Shown piece by piece: positions 24,922 to 34,152 of a stretch of 62,966 nucleotides of DNA. Position 1 is the first letter of the stretch. Each line of letters starts with the position of its first letter. The DNA comes from Pseudomonas sp. Irchel s3h17 (GTDB lineage Bacteria; Pseudomonadota; Gammaproteobacteria; Pseudomonadales; Pseudomonadaceae). The notes under the pieces are model-generated. The model did not search any database, had not been told where the DNA came from, and saw nothing but the letters and a program-made list of their open reading frames with translations. The stretch covers positions 1-62,966 of the forward strand of contig NZ_FYDL01000022.1 of NCBI RefSeq assembly GCF_900187505.1, in the 5' to 3' direction. The position numbers and the translations under genes were made by a program.

Positions 24922-26103
24922 TCAGGCCCGTTCGAGGGCCAGTGCCACGCCCTGACCACCACCGATGCACAGGGTGGCGAGGCCTTTCTTGGCGTCGCGC
25001 TTGATCATCTCGTGCACCAGCGACACCAGCACGCGGCAACCCGAAGCGCCAATCGGGTGGCCCAGGGCAATGGCGCCACCGTTGACGTTGACCTTGCCCG
25101 CATCCCATTGCAGCTCTTTGCCGACCGCCAGTGCCTGAGCGGCGAAGGCTTCGTTGGCTTCGATCAGGTCCAGTTGTTCCAGGCTCCAGCCGGCCTTGTC
25201 GAGGCAGCGGCGGGTGGCGGACACCGGGGCAATGCCCATGATGGCCGGGTCGACGCCGGCATTGGCGTAAGCGGCGATCTTCGCCATGACCGGCAGGCCC
25301 AGTTGCCGGGCCATGTCGGCACTCATCAGCAGCACCGCAGCGGCACCGTCATTGAGCGACGAGGCGTTGCCGGCGGTGACGCTGCCGTCTTTCTTGAAGG
25401 CCGGCTTGAGCTTGGCCAGTGACGCGGCACTGGTATCGGCACGGGGTTGTTCATCCACGGCGAAGGACAACGGATCGCCTTTGCGCTGGGGGATCAGGAT
25501 CGGCGTGATCTCGTCGACAAAACGCCCGCCTTCAATGGCCGCCGTGGCTTTTTGCTGCGAGGCCGCGGCGAAGGCGTCCTGTTCCTCGCGGGTCAGTTGG
25601 TACTGGTCCACCAGGTTCTCGGCGGTGATGCCCATGTGGTAATCGTTGAACGCGTCCCACAGGCCATCGCTGATCATGCTGTCGACCATCTTCGCGTGGC
25701 CCATGCGCAGGCCGGTGCGAGCGGCCGGCAACACATAGGGGGCCAGGCTCATGTTTTCCATGCCGCCGGCGATGATCACTTCGGCATCGCCGCAGCGAAT
25801 CGCCTGGGCGCCCAGGTGCAGGGCCTTGAGGCCCGAACCGCAGACCTTGTTCAGGGTCATCGCCGGTACCGCGTGGGGCAGGCCGGCGAGGATCGCGGCC
25901 TGGCGGGCAGGGTTCTGCCCCGAGCCTGCGGTCAGCACATGGCCCAGGATCACTTCATCGACCTGGTCGGCCGCCAGGCCGGTTTTCGCCAACAACTGGC
26001 GAATCACCGCCGCGCCGAGTTCCGGTGCCGGAATGCTGGCCAGTGCGCCCTGGAAACTGCCGATGGCCGTACGGGTGGCGGCGACAATCACGACTTCTTG
26101 CAT
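24922..26103 (-). CDS. atoB: Acetyl-CoA acetyltransferase (thiolase)
   Basis: 393 residues, full-length type II thiolase. The acyl-carrying nucleophile is Cys88 in NKVCGSGLKALH. The catalytic His is in NGGAIALGHPIGASG and the second cysteine in LCIGGGQGVALALE. It cleaves acetoacetyl-CoA to two acetyl-CoA. It is the last gene of a three-gene operon after the two CoA-transferase subunits, so the operon converts acetoacetate to acetyl-CoA. The ATG at 26103 has AGGAG upstream. Confidence 0.93.
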   Translation of the reverse strand: MQEVVIVAATRTAIGSFQGALASIPAPELGAAVIRQLLAKTGLAADQVDEVILGHVLTAGSGQNPARQAAILAGLPHAVPAMTLNKVCGSGLKALHLGAQAIRCGDAEVIIAGGMENMSLAPYVLPAARTGLRMGHAKMVDSMISDGLWDAFNDYHMGITAENLVDQYQLTREEQDAFAAASQQKATAAIEGGRFVDEITPILIPQRKGDPLSFAVDEQPRADTSAASLAKLKPAFKKDGSVTAGNASSLNDGAAAVLLMSADMARQLGLPVMAKIAAYANAGVDPAIMGIAPVSATRRCLDKAGWSLEQLDLIEANEAFAAQALAVGKELQWDAGKVNVNGGAIALGHPIGASGCRVLVSLVHEMIKRDAKKGLATLCIGGGQGVALALERA

Positions 26104-26126
26104 CAGATTTCTCCTCAGTACGCGAA

Positions 26127-26786
26127 TCAGGCGAACTGCATTTCCGGAACATGGTCAGGGACGATCAGCTTGCCAGCGGTCTTGCTGACGATTTCCTCGA
26201 CGCTCACACCCGGTGCACGTTCCTTGAGGATGAACGCGCCGTTGTGGATTTCCAGGTAAGCCAGGTCCGTCAGCACGCGCTTGATGCAGTTGGCGCCGGT
26301 CAGTGGCAGGCTGCAATGAGGCAGCAATTTTGACTCGCCGTCCTTGGAAGCGTGGGTCATGGTGACGATGATGTTGTCGGCACCGGCCACCAGGTCCATC
26401 GCACCGCCCATGCCCTTGACCAGTTTGCCGGGGATCATCCAGGAGGCGATGTTGCCATGTACGTCGACTTCAAAGGCGCCGAGCACGGTGAGGTCGATAT
26501 GGCCGCCGCGGATCATCGCGAAGGATTCGGCGGAGGAGAAAATCGACGCACCGATGCGGGCGGTGACGGTTTGCTTGCCGGCGTTGATCATGTCGGCGTC
26601 GACCGCGTCGTCAGTCGGGAAGGCGCCCATGCCGAGCAGGCCGTTCTCCGACTGCAGCATGACTTCCATGCCTTCGGGAATGTAGTTGGCGACCAGGGTC
26701 GGAATGCCGATGCCCAGGTTCACGTAGTAGCCGTCCTGCATTTCGCGGGCGACGCGCTGAGCCATTTGTTCGCGGGTAAGAGCCAT
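26127..26786 (-). CDS. 3-oxoacid CoA-transferase subunit B
   Basis: 219 residues. The catalytic glutamate that forms the CoA thioester is Glu47 in MLQSENGLLGMG. Family motifs LGIGIPTLVANYIP and KGMGGAMDLVAG are present. With subunit A it moves CoA from succinyl-CoA or acetyl-CoA to acetoacetate. It sits 38 bases after subunit A and 23 bases before the thiolase gene. Such subunits are named scoB or atoA; sequence alone does not fix the CoA donor. Confidence 0.92.
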   Translation of the reverse strand: MALTREQMAQRVAREMQDGYYVNLGIGIPTLVANYIPEGMEVMLQSENGLLGMGAFPTDDAVDADMINAGKQTVTARIGASIFSSAESFAMIRGGHIDLTVLGAFEVDVHGNIASWMIPGKLVKGMGGAMDLVAGADNIIVTMTHASKDGESKLLPHCSLPLTGANCIKRVLTDLAYLEIHNGAFILKERAPGVSVEEIVSKTAGKLIVPDHVPEMQFA

Positions 26787-26824
26787 TTTTTATTCTCCGT
26801 TGTTCGTCGGGCTGGGAGCGAGGA

Positions 26825-27523
26825 TCACTTGCGCACGGTGCGCTGTTCGATGCGTTTTTCGAACGTGCCGCAGATGACCCGGTCAACGTAGATGCCGGGA
26901 GTGTGGATCTGGGTCGGGTCCAGTTCGCCAGGTTCGACGATCTCTTCGACTTCGACCACGGTGATCTTGCCGGCGGTGGCTGCCAACGGGTTGAAGTTCT
27001 GTGCGGTGTGGCGGTAGACCACGTTGCCGAAGTGGTCGGCTTTCCAGCCTTTGACGATGGCGAAATCGCCGGTGATGGATTCTTCCATCAGGTACGCACG
27101 GCCATTGAACTCACGGATTTCCTTGCCTTCGGCCACCGGGGTGCCGACACCGGTCGCGGTGAAGAAGGCCGGGATGCCAGCGCCGCCTGCGCGCATTTTT
27201 TCCGCCAGGGTACCCTGGGGGGTCAGCACCACTTCGATTTCGCCGCTGAGCAACTGCTTCTCGAACAGGGCATTTTCGCCCACGTAGGAGGCCACCACCT
27301 TGCTGATCTGTCGGTCTTCGAGCAGTACGCCCAGGCCAAAGCCGTCGACGCCACAGTTATTGGAAACCACGGTCAGGTCGCGGGTGCCTTTGTGTTTGAT
27401 CTCGGCGATCAGGTTCTCCGGAATGCCACACAGGCCGAAGCCACCCGCAATCACGGTCATGCCGTCTTCAAGGCCGGCCATGGCCTCTTCATAGGAACTC
27501 ACGCGCTTGTCGAAACCTGCCAT
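26825..27523 (-). CDS. 3-oxoacid CoA-transferase subunit A
   Basis: 232 residues, first gene of the operon. Glycine-rich CoA-binding loop: VIAGGFGLCGIPENLI, followed by SNNCGVDGFGLG. ATG 27523 is preferred over GTG 27529 because AGAGG is then correctly spaced. It is divergent from a LysR regulator, and the roughly 170-base intergenic region contains a markedly AT-rich stretch at 27585-27645 that probably holds both promoters. Confidence 0.92.
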   Translation of the reverse strand: MAGFDKRVSSYEEAMAGLEDGMTVIAGGFGLCGIPENLIAEIKHKGTRDLTVVSNNCGVDGFGLGVLLEDRQISKVVASYVGENALFEKQLLSGEIEVVLTPQGTLAEKMRAGGAGIPAFFTATGVGTPVAEGKEIREFNGRAYLMEESITGDFAIVKGWKADHFGNVVYRHTAQNFNPLAATAGKITVVEVEEIVEPGELDPTQIHTPGIYVDRVICGTFEKRIEQRTVRK

Positions 27524-27691
27524 ATGCACCTCTTTTGTTCTTTGTGGGCGGCTGGCTAGCCGTAGGGGAGCAGTGTTGCGCCGATGGATATATTTGTTAA
27601 ATTGATTTTTAGGTTAGATTGATTGTTAATACTCATTAATTGGCTGCGAACAGCATGCAGCCTGCAACTGATAGCGGGAGTGGAGCGACCG

Positions 27692-28576
27692 ATGACCGTC
27701 AAGCAGATCCGGGCATTCCTGGCGGTGGCCCAGAGCCTGAGCTTCGCCGTGGCCTGTGAGCGCCTGCACCTGTCGCAGTCGGCGCTGAGCCTGACCATCA
27801 AGGCGCTGGAAGAAAGCCTGGGCGGGCGGTTGTTCAGCCGGACCACGCGCAACGTGGCGCTGACCCCGGAAGGTGAGTCCCTGTTGCCGCTGGCCCGACG
27901 GCTGATTGCCGACTGGGACAACACCGAGGACGAAATGCGCCAGCGCTTCACCCTCCAGCGCGGCCGGGTGACCCTGGCGGCCATGCCTTCGTTTGCCGGC
28001 AACCTGCTGCCACCGATCCTCAAGACTTTCCGTGCCCGCTACCCCAAGGTCAACGTCACGGTCAACGATGTGATCAACGAACAGGTGCTGGAAATGGTCC
28101 GCGACCGTCAGGTGGAGCTGGGCGTGGCCTTCGAACCGATGCAGAGTTCTTCGCTGGAGTTCACCCCGCTGTACCTCGACCGGTTTATCGCGGTGGTGCC
28201 CAGTGATTCACCGTTGGCCGAGTTGACTGAAATCGACTGGAACACCCTGCTGGAACAACCCTTCATTACCCTGCAACGACCGTCCACGGTGCGGGTGATG
28301 CTGGAAGAACACCTGCAGGCGCGCCAGACCCGGCTGCCGGTGGCGTTCGAAAGTCATCAGTTGGCCACGGTCGGGCGCATGGTCGCCAGCGGGCTGGGTG
28401 TCAGTGCCGTACCTGCTCTGTGTGCCGAGCAGATGCGCGAGCTCGGCGCCCGTTGTATCCCCCTGAGTGAACCGACCATCGAACGCGCCATCGGCGTGCT
28501 GACCCGCCCCGGTGCCGAACTGTCGACGGCGGCCCAGGCGCTGTTCGACATCCTCAAAGGTGAGGTCCGACTGTAG
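27692..28576 (+). CDS. LysR-family regulator of the CoA-transferase operon
   Basis: 294 residues. Winged helix-turn-helix at 1-60 (MTVKQIRAFLAVAQSLSFAV, LSQSALSLTIKALEES), effector domain about 90-290. The divergent position strongly suggests control of the scoAB-atoB-like operon. The ATG at 27692 has GGAG six bases upstream; earlier in-frame starts lack support. The inducer is probably a short keto acid or acyl-CoA, by inference from the operon. Confidence 0.88.
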   Translation: MTVKQIRAFLAVAQSLSFAVACERLHLSQSALSLTIKALEESLGGRLFSRTTRNVALTPEGESLLPLARRLIADWDNTEDEMRQRFTLQRGRVTLAAMPSFAGNLLPPILKTFRARYPKVNVTVNDVINEQVLEMVRDRQVELGVAFEPMQSSSLEFTPLYLDRFIAVVPSDSPLAELTEIDWNTLLEQPFITLQRPSTVRVMLEEHLQARQTRLPVAFESHQLATVGRMVASGLGVSAVPALCAEQMRELGARCIPLSEPTIERAIGVLTRPGAELSTAAQALFDILKGEVRL

Positions 28577-28697
28577 GCCCGCAAAGCGAACCTATGATGT
28601 TTGGCCATCGTGGGCTCTTGCCTTTGATGGGGGCGGACTCTACTGAATCCTGACGCTTGCAGGGTTCAAATGAGTTTCGACTGATTTCGTACAGAAC

Positions 28698-29072
28698 CTA
28701 GGGTTTAAAGGATGTTCTGACTTCGCCGTGCTTATCTACGGTGCCTATTATTTTTCTCACGATATTATAGCTACCCCCATCGTCATTGGTTTTTTTGTCA
28801 TCAAGCAAGACCGTAATCTTTTCTCCTGGTGTATACCCACTGGTTTTAATGAGGAGCCCCACAGTGTCCCCAGAGGATGAACTTTCAAGCTCGGTGGAAA
28901 AGTCACTTGTCATCCAGGTTGCCGATATGATTTCTTTACCATCGTCGTGTCGTGGAGTGGTCGCACTTCCTGTGCTCTCTATCGTTCCGGTCGGGGTGGG
29001 ATAAACCACATTGCTGCAAGCCGTTGTCAGGAGGCTCAGCGCGCATATTACTACTGGCGATGTAAATCTCAT
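28698..29072 (-). CDS. Small lipoprotein of unknown function
   Basis: 124 residues. A lipoprotein signal with lipobox LTTACS (Cys19) precedes a short beta-rich domain (TVGLLIKTSGYTPGEKI, SYNIVRKIIGTVDKHGEV). It would be anchored to the inner face of the outer membrane or to the inner membrane. The base composition is AT-richer than the surrounding core. No family recognised; small lipoproteins in such decaying toxin regions are often immunity proteins, but that is only context. Confidence 0.7.
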   Translation of the reverse strand: MRFTSPVVICALSLLTTACSNVVYPTPTGTIESTGSATTPRHDDGKEIISATWMTSDFSTELESSSSGDTVGLLIKTSGYTPGEKITVLLDDKKTNDDGGSYNIVRKIIGTVDKHGEVRTSFKP

Positions 29073-29189
29073 TATGTGCTCGCTGTATGGCTTTCACAGG
29101 GTGGCGTGCTTAATGTCAATTGGCGCTGAGTCGTCTTTCAAAAGTGGTCTTGCTATCATTTTCATGGTCAATTGATGCATTTGAAATAG

Positions 29190-30242
29190 TTATTTCCGCT
29201 TGATTATGTAAAGATTTTCATTGGCTGAAAATAGAGAGTATTTTAAATTTGGATTTGTGTAGTAGGCAAAGTTTACGAGTAAGCTCTCTTTGGCTGGAAA
29301 AGTTTCACCCTTGAAGTCGGTGCGGGATAAACTGCCTTTGTTTTTGAACTTCAAGCTGCTTTCGCCCACCATCACTTGATAATAACCCACGCCATCCCAG
29401 CTGTAAGACATGTGGCAGCCCACCTGATCTGCGGCGCAGAATTTACTGTATGTTTGTCTTTCGAAATATGGGATTGTAATGTTGTTTGGCGGTACATATC
29501 GTCCAAAACTACGTTCAGTGTCAGTGAAGTCTGTGAACAAGGTGTTGAAGCCTGATATTCTTTTGCCAGAATAATCAGATTGTAATGAATTCCCGTACAG
29601 GATGTACCACTCACCCGTTGAGTTTAGATAGTATACTTTTCGAACGCGTCGCTTGTTTTCTTGCGGGCTGATTTTTTCCCAAGCTGCAAGGTCATCCAGT
29701 CGCGCGCTTTTTCTTACGACTTCTTTGTAGTAAGCGTCGACCTGTTCAGTACTCCAGGCTAACTCTTGGTTGACGGGAATAAACGGTTTCTTTGTATTGT
29801 CACCGTTGAGTGGTCAGGTGGAGTAGTAAGCCTTCTCTTTATTTACCAGAAAAACACCATCAACCATTTCTTCATTGCCGGTTTTCTCCTTTGCCAGGAA
29901 GCTTCTTGTAAATTTACGTCTGTCAATAATATTTCCAGAGGTGTCCAGTTTGTAGAATTCGTACAGGTGGGTACTGTTGTCAACGTCTGTTGCGACTTTA
30001 ATGATGACGTTGTTTGTGACTTTATTGATGTTGTGTTCGACTGTGGCTCGCGGTGGGACTTTAAACTTTTCAATGGTGTAATTTTCGAACTCTGTTATTT
30101 CGTCGATGTATTTATAATCTGCGAATTCAGTGGGTGGCTTTTCTATTTTCTCGCTAGAAAAAAGCGGGGGAGAGTCCTGGTAACCGCAACCCGCCAATAC
30201 GCTGAGTGCGGAAATGGTAAAAAATGAGATGATTAGGTTCAT
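29190..30242 (-). pseudogene. Lipoprotein gene interrupted by one in-frame TGA
   Basis: The N-terminal half (142 codons from ATG 30242, lipobox VLAGC with Cys19) ends at TGA 29814-29816. The same frame then continues open with no further stop to 29190, about 208 more codons, including WSTEQVDAYYKEVVRKSA and SYSWDGVGYYQVMVGES. No second start with a ribosome site is visible inside the downstream part. The simplest reading is one roughly 350-codon gene with a point nonsense mutation (CGA to TGA would do it) or a sequencing error. AT-rich; no family recognised. Confidence 0.7.
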
Positions 30243-30612
30243 ATATACGATTTTGATCCGTCAAGGTGGCTCGTTGCTTATTCCATAATGCGGCTAACTT
30301 CTCAGCCACGCAGCTATCGACCAGCTGATGTCCCGTTCCGCATGCTTCGATTGTGTGGCAGCACCAGTGTAGCTCGCATCGCCAGAGACGTACGTTCTTC
30401 CACCCTACAACACATCGGCCAGGTCGGCCGCTGTCCCGACAGCTACCCTTTGCGACTCTTGATCGAGGGCAGCGCGGCAATCCAGCGCACTCTGTCATTT
30501 GCAAGTGAATTGAGCCGAAAAACGGGATAAATGCGAGCCGGGTCGGTTTCAAATGCGCGCCGCAACAGCTAACGAATGCCTGATCTTTGCCCGCGAACCA
30601 TGAACGATCTAT
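30243..30612. other. 370-base gap without a supported gene
   Basis: It lies between the interrupted lipoprotein gene and the Sel1-repeat gene. Short open frames exist on both strands (30288-30530 plus, 30154-30552 minus), but they lack ribosome sites and recognisable domains. The GC content rises again relative to the lipoprotein genes, so this may be remnant coding sequence. Confidence 0.5.
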
Positions 30613-31482
30613 CTAGATTATTGCAATATTCGGGCAGGTTGCATTTTCAGGTGAGCGCCCAAGAAGTTTACGTGCCCAAACTCCAAGAGAGGCGTACCAG
30701 GGGTCGTTGACATCAAGTAATTCTGCTTCGGCTTCTTCAAGCCCGCTGTTCGCCGCATTTTGAAGCCAGAGCCTGCTCTGTTTCGAATCCACGGCGACAT
30801 TATGATCCCCTGATCCATAAATTTGACTAAGGGTAAATTGAGCTTGCCCGTGATGCTGCAGGGCTGCCTGACAGAGCCAGTATGCGGCTTTGCGATCGTC
30901 GGAAGAATACGCGGCGTCCATTTCGTTCATGCTTCCGTCTGCTTCCATGGCGGCCTGTTCGATGCCGCGAGTATCGGTCCAGTACAATGTACTCAAGGTA
31001 TATTGAGCTTCGGCATTGCCCTGTTTGGCAGCTTGCTCATACCAATACATGGCTTTCATTACATCTTGTTCGACCCCGGTTCCTTGCAGGTAGCTAAATC
31101 CAAGCTCCATTTGTGCTAAATCCAAGCCTCGTTTGGCTGCCTGCTGTAGATACGAAATCATTCTTTTTTCGTCAGGCTCGCCAACATCGCCATCTCTGTA
31201 AAGGATCGCTATTTCAAACGCCGCGCGTGCATTACCTAATTCTGCAGCCTTACCATACCAGCGCAACGCACCGGAGTAATTCTGTTGTGTGTAATACGTG
31301 TAGCCTAGATTAAACGCTGCCTGGACATCGCCTTCTCGGGCTTTTTGAATCCAGGTCATCTCTTGCTCGGCGCCCTCTGCCGCCTGGGCCTCATAAGACT
31401 GTTTATCCTCGGCGTGGACCTGCAGGCTTATGACTGACGTTACAGCAAGCAATACGCGTAGTAGTAGGGTGTAGACACTCAT
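30613..31482 (-). CDS. Secreted Sel1-repeat protein
   Basis: 289 residues. A signal peptide (LLLRVLLAVTSVISLQVHA) is followed by about four Sel1/TPR-like repeats (GDVQAAFNLGYTYYTQ, GNARAAFEIAILYRDG, GLDLAQMELGFSYLQGTG, GNAEAQYTLSTLYW). Sel1 repeats are helical protein-interaction surfaces; in polymorphic-toxin and type VI loci they often appear in immunity or adaptor proteins. The start at 31482 is set by the signal peptide; a start twelve to fifteen bases upstream (MEIEKI) is possible. It lies seven bases from the stop of the upstream membrane-protein gene. Confidence 0.75.
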   Translation of the reverse strand: MSVYTLLLRVLLAVTSVISLQVHAEDKQSYEAQAAEGAEQEMTWIQKAREGDVQAAFNLGYTYYTQQNYSGALRWYGKAAELGNARAAFEIAILYRDGDVGEPDEKRMISYLQQAAKRGLDLAQMELGFSYLQGTGVEQDVMKAMYWYEQAAKQGNAEAQYTLSTLYWTDTRGIEQAAMEADGSMNEMDAAYSSDDRKAAYWLCQAALQHHGQAQFTLSQIYGSGDHNVAVDSKQSRLWLQNAANSGLEEAEAELLDVNDPWYASLGVWARKLLGRSPENATCPNIAII

Positions 31483-31489
31483 GATTTTC

Positions 31490-32530
31490 TCAATTTCCAT
31501 TAAGTTCGGCCGCTCTCCAGGGAGAACTGTCATTGCTTATTTTTTTCCATACACGCCCATCGGTCGTTCGAAAGGTGCCTCCTGTCGCACAACATCCACC
31601 CGCTCCGAACGCCATCCGTCCAAGCCAGACGGTTACTGCGGCCCCTTCTGCTTTGAGAAATTGCCGATCACAGACGGTGAAAAATGGATAAGATTCAGGC
31701 TCGACAACCAGGAATGCCTCCCTATTTTTTAACGCGCCATTTATTCTGTAGACCTTGCAGTCTTGAACGACAAAGTGAACAGCTTTCCCCAGCAGCGCGC
31801 CCTCGAAGGCCAGCTCTGGTGGAGCGTCACGAAGCAAAATCTCTGCGGCACTGAGTGTTAGCTCGGGCTCCGCAGACTCTGTAATCAACGGTACAAGACT
31901 GGCCACGCTCAGCACCAACGCGTGAGCACCGATGACTATCCAAAATGGCTTGCGCGAGGGCGGTGCGACACGTCGAAGCGCTTCTTCTATGCGTTGCTTA
32001 AGCATAGTGCGCAAGATCTGATCATCAGTGCCAGATAGTGCGGTTTCATGCTGACCTTGCTCCTGTTGCCATTGGGCGAAGATTTCCATCAGTGGAACAT
32101 GCTGAAGAACGATACCTGTTATTTTGCGCGCGGTCCTTCCTCCTCCCAAAGGAACACTCAGGGTATCGACAGAAAGCCAGCCCTTTGTGCATGGCAACAT
32201 GTGCGGTGTACATGACCTGAGCTCAAAACAGTCGGCGATGGTATCGGCAAGCTTTGGGGCCAAAGTATCGATATTCGCTTTCAGTACTAAATGCAGGGCT
32301 TTGACTCGACCATGCGCAATACCGAGCAGAAAATAGAGCGGAATAAATAAAGTCAGTAGAATCACTACTAGCGGGACGAAAATCTGTATTAGCCACAACG
32401 AATTAGAAGGTGCAAAAAAATTTAAAGCTGTAGCAAACAAATAGATAGCGATCTCATACAGAAAAAGAGCAAGCGCGCCGCCGCCTAATATCAAGGCTAA
32501 CAACGCACCCTGAATGATGGAAGTCTTCAA
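31490..32530 (-). CDS. Membrane protein of unknown function
   Basis: 346 residues from the proposed TTG at 32530. Two or three N-terminal transmembrane helices (GALLALILGGGALALFLYE, then IFVPLVVILLTLFIPLYFL), a soluble middle part, another hydrophobic segment about residues 215-235 (FWIVIGAHALVLSVASLVPL), and a C-terminal cysteine-containing domain with GAGGCCATGGTF. No family recognised. The TTG start is preferred because AGGCAGG lies seven bases upstream and the extra N-terminal residues obtained from ATG 32632 or GTG 32680 look like a shadow of the overlapping small ORF. Followed closely by the Sel1 gene, probably one operon. Confidence 0.6.
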   Translation of the reverse strand: MKTSIIQGALLALILGGGALALFLYEIAIYLFATALNFFAPSNSLWLIQIFVPLVVILLTLFIPLYFLLGIAHGRVKALHLVLKANIDTLAPKLADTIADCFELRSCTPHMLPCTKGWLSVDTLSVPLGGGRTARKITGIVLQHVPLMEIFAQWQQEQGQHETALSGTDDQILRTMLKQRIEEALRRVAPPSRKPFWIVIGAHALVLSVASLVPLITESAEPELTLSAAEILLRDAPPELAFEGALLGKAVHFVVQDCKVYRINGALKNREAFLVVEPESYPFFTVCDRQFLKAEGAAVTVWLGRMAFGAGGCCATGGTFRTTDGRVWKKISNDSSPWRAAELNGN

Positions 32531-32649
32531 TGTTGCACCTGCCTGGTAGAGTCCTGCACTAAACTCGGAGTCAGTGTGTCGGCGAAGGCCCTGGCAGGCA
32601 GCGAAGCTAAAACCAGCAGCGCACACGTCCATATAGTCTTGCACTCCAT
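32527..32649 (-). CDS. 40-residue ORF with signal peptide, overlapping the membrane-protein start
   Basis: ATG 32649 follows AGGGG with six bases of spacing. The first 23 residues (MECKTIWTCALLVLASLPAR then AFA) form a classical signal peptide with an A-F-A cleavage site, leaving a 17-residue product. The TGA (32527-32529) overlaps the TTG proposed for the next gene. Either it is a genuine tiny secreted peptide translationally coupled to the membrane protein, or it is the true N-terminus of that protein separated by a single-base frameshift. Both are compatible with what is seen. Confidence 0.5.
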   Translation of the reverse strand: MECKTIWTCALLVLASLPARAFADTLTPSLVQDSTRQVQH

Positions 32650-32837
32650 TTTCAACCCCTACTGCTTGATAATAAAACACTCGGGCTATCGCCCTGAGCT
32701 CGATGGGTGAAACCAGCCATCAAACATAGCGTGCAAGTGGCGTCTGTAGGGATTTTCAGTAATCCTGATTACTGGCTGTAACAACCTACCTTCGTAAATT
32801 GATATCTACAATAATCACATTACTGGCTGAAACATAA

Positions 32838-33963
32838 CTGCGCCCACCCACCTTGGCAAGCCGCGACAGCATCGGCCAATTGATCGAGGCCTTGCGCAGC
32901 GGCGAGAAGATGGTAATCACCGACGACGAACACAACGGCGAAGGCTCGTTGCTGATGGCCGCCGAGCACGTCGATGCACCAGCGGTGACATTCATGGCGG
33001 TGCAGGCCCGGGGCTTGATCTGCCTGGCGTTGACCCAGGAGCACGCCCGTCGCCTGGGGCTGGCGCTGATGGTGCCCAACTCGCGGGCGGCCCACGGCAT
33101 GGGGTACACCAGTTTGATCGAGGCGGCCACGGGGGGGCTCCACCGGCATTTCGGCGGCAGACCGGGCGCGTTCGATCCAGGTGGCGGTGGACCCGGCATC
33201 AGGTCCCGCGGACCTGGTGCAACCGGAGCATATTTTCCCTGTGCAAGCCTTGCCAGGCGGGGTGATGCAGCGTGCCGGGCATGTCGAGGCAGCCTGTGAC
33301 CTGACCCGCCTGGCGGGCCTGCATCCGGCGGCGACGCTGGTGGGGATTCTCAACGAAGAGGGCGACATGGCGCGGGGCAACGAACTGCATCAGTTCGCGC
33401 GTCGCCATGGGCTGAAAATCGGTAGCGTCGCCGACCTGATCCATTACCGGATCCGTCACGAAGGCACCATCGCCCGGGGCGGCGAGTACCCCTTGCACAC
33501 CCGGCACGGTGTGTTCCAGGTCGTTACCTACCAGGACACCTATCAGGGCTTGCTGCACCTGGCGCTGGTAAAGGGCCGGGTCGACAGTGCGCAGGCGATT
33601 CTGGTGCGGGTGCAAAGCAACGAGACCCTGCGCGATGCCCTCGGTTGTGAAGCCGAAGATGGGCCCCGGCAATGGAATCTGGAGCGTTCCCTGGCGAGGA
33701 TTGCCCAGGCCGAGTGTGGGGTGGTGGTGCTGCTGGCCCAGCAGGAGTCCGCGCAAGCGGTGATCGAGCAACTGCGTCAACGCAGTGCTGGCAAGGCTCG
33801 GCCGCCACAGTTCGCGCAACGTACCCTGGGGGTTGGCGCGCAGATCCTGCGCGATCTGAATGTGCGCAAAATGCGCCTGCTCAGTTCGCCAGTCCCCTAC
33901 AAGGCTGTGTCGGGGTTCGATCTGGAAGTGCTGGAGTTTATGCCGTTCCAGATGCCGTCGTAG
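32838..33963 (+). pseudogene. ribB: RibB/RibBA-like gene, frameshifted at a seven-G run and lacking a normal start
   Basis: Frame 1 encodes a 3,4-dihydroxy-2-butanone-4-phosphate synthase N-terminus (MVITDDEHNGEGSLLMAAEH) up to GGGGGGG at 33131-33137. The remaining domain (PGGVMQRAGHVEAACDLTRL, EEGDMARGNELHQFARRHG) and a degenerate GTP-cyclohydrolase-II-like C-terminus continue in another frame from about 33150 to 33963. Removing one G restores a single reading frame. The active-site segment, normally Arg-Glu-Asn-Glu-Gly-Asp, reads HNGEGS, so the riboflavin reaction may be lost anyway. No ATG or ribosome site exists at the 5' end (in-frame stop at 32835); only CTG or TTG are available. Confidence 0.75.
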
Positions 33964-33976
33964 GGATCGACAGCAC

Positions 33977-34015
33977 CACGCCTGTGGAGCGCCAACTCGA
34001 CGCTCCACAGGCGTG
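33977..34015 (+). terminator. Strong hairpin after the ribB-like gene
   Basis: A perfect 15-base stem (CACGCCTGTGGAGCG, 33977-33991, with its complement at 34001-34015) and a nine-base loop start 14 bases after the stop codon. A weak T-rich stretch (TTTTG) follows about 10 bases later. Confidence 0.6.
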
Positions 34016-34152
34016 TCTGTAGTCGTTTTGTCAGATGTTTGAAGGATCCGTCTGCAAAATACCAGGTCGAATCTGAATTTCCGGTAGCCCGATCAACAAC
34101 CCGTTTCGCTGATGCAGAATCGCTCACCTTCATTCTGCACCAGAGACATCGG

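Noticed and set aside
29814..29816. TGA in the lipoprotein gene read as selenocysteine
   Set aside because: No selenocysteine insertion hairpin was recognised after the codon and the surrounding sequence is not redox-like; a nonsense mutation is simpler.
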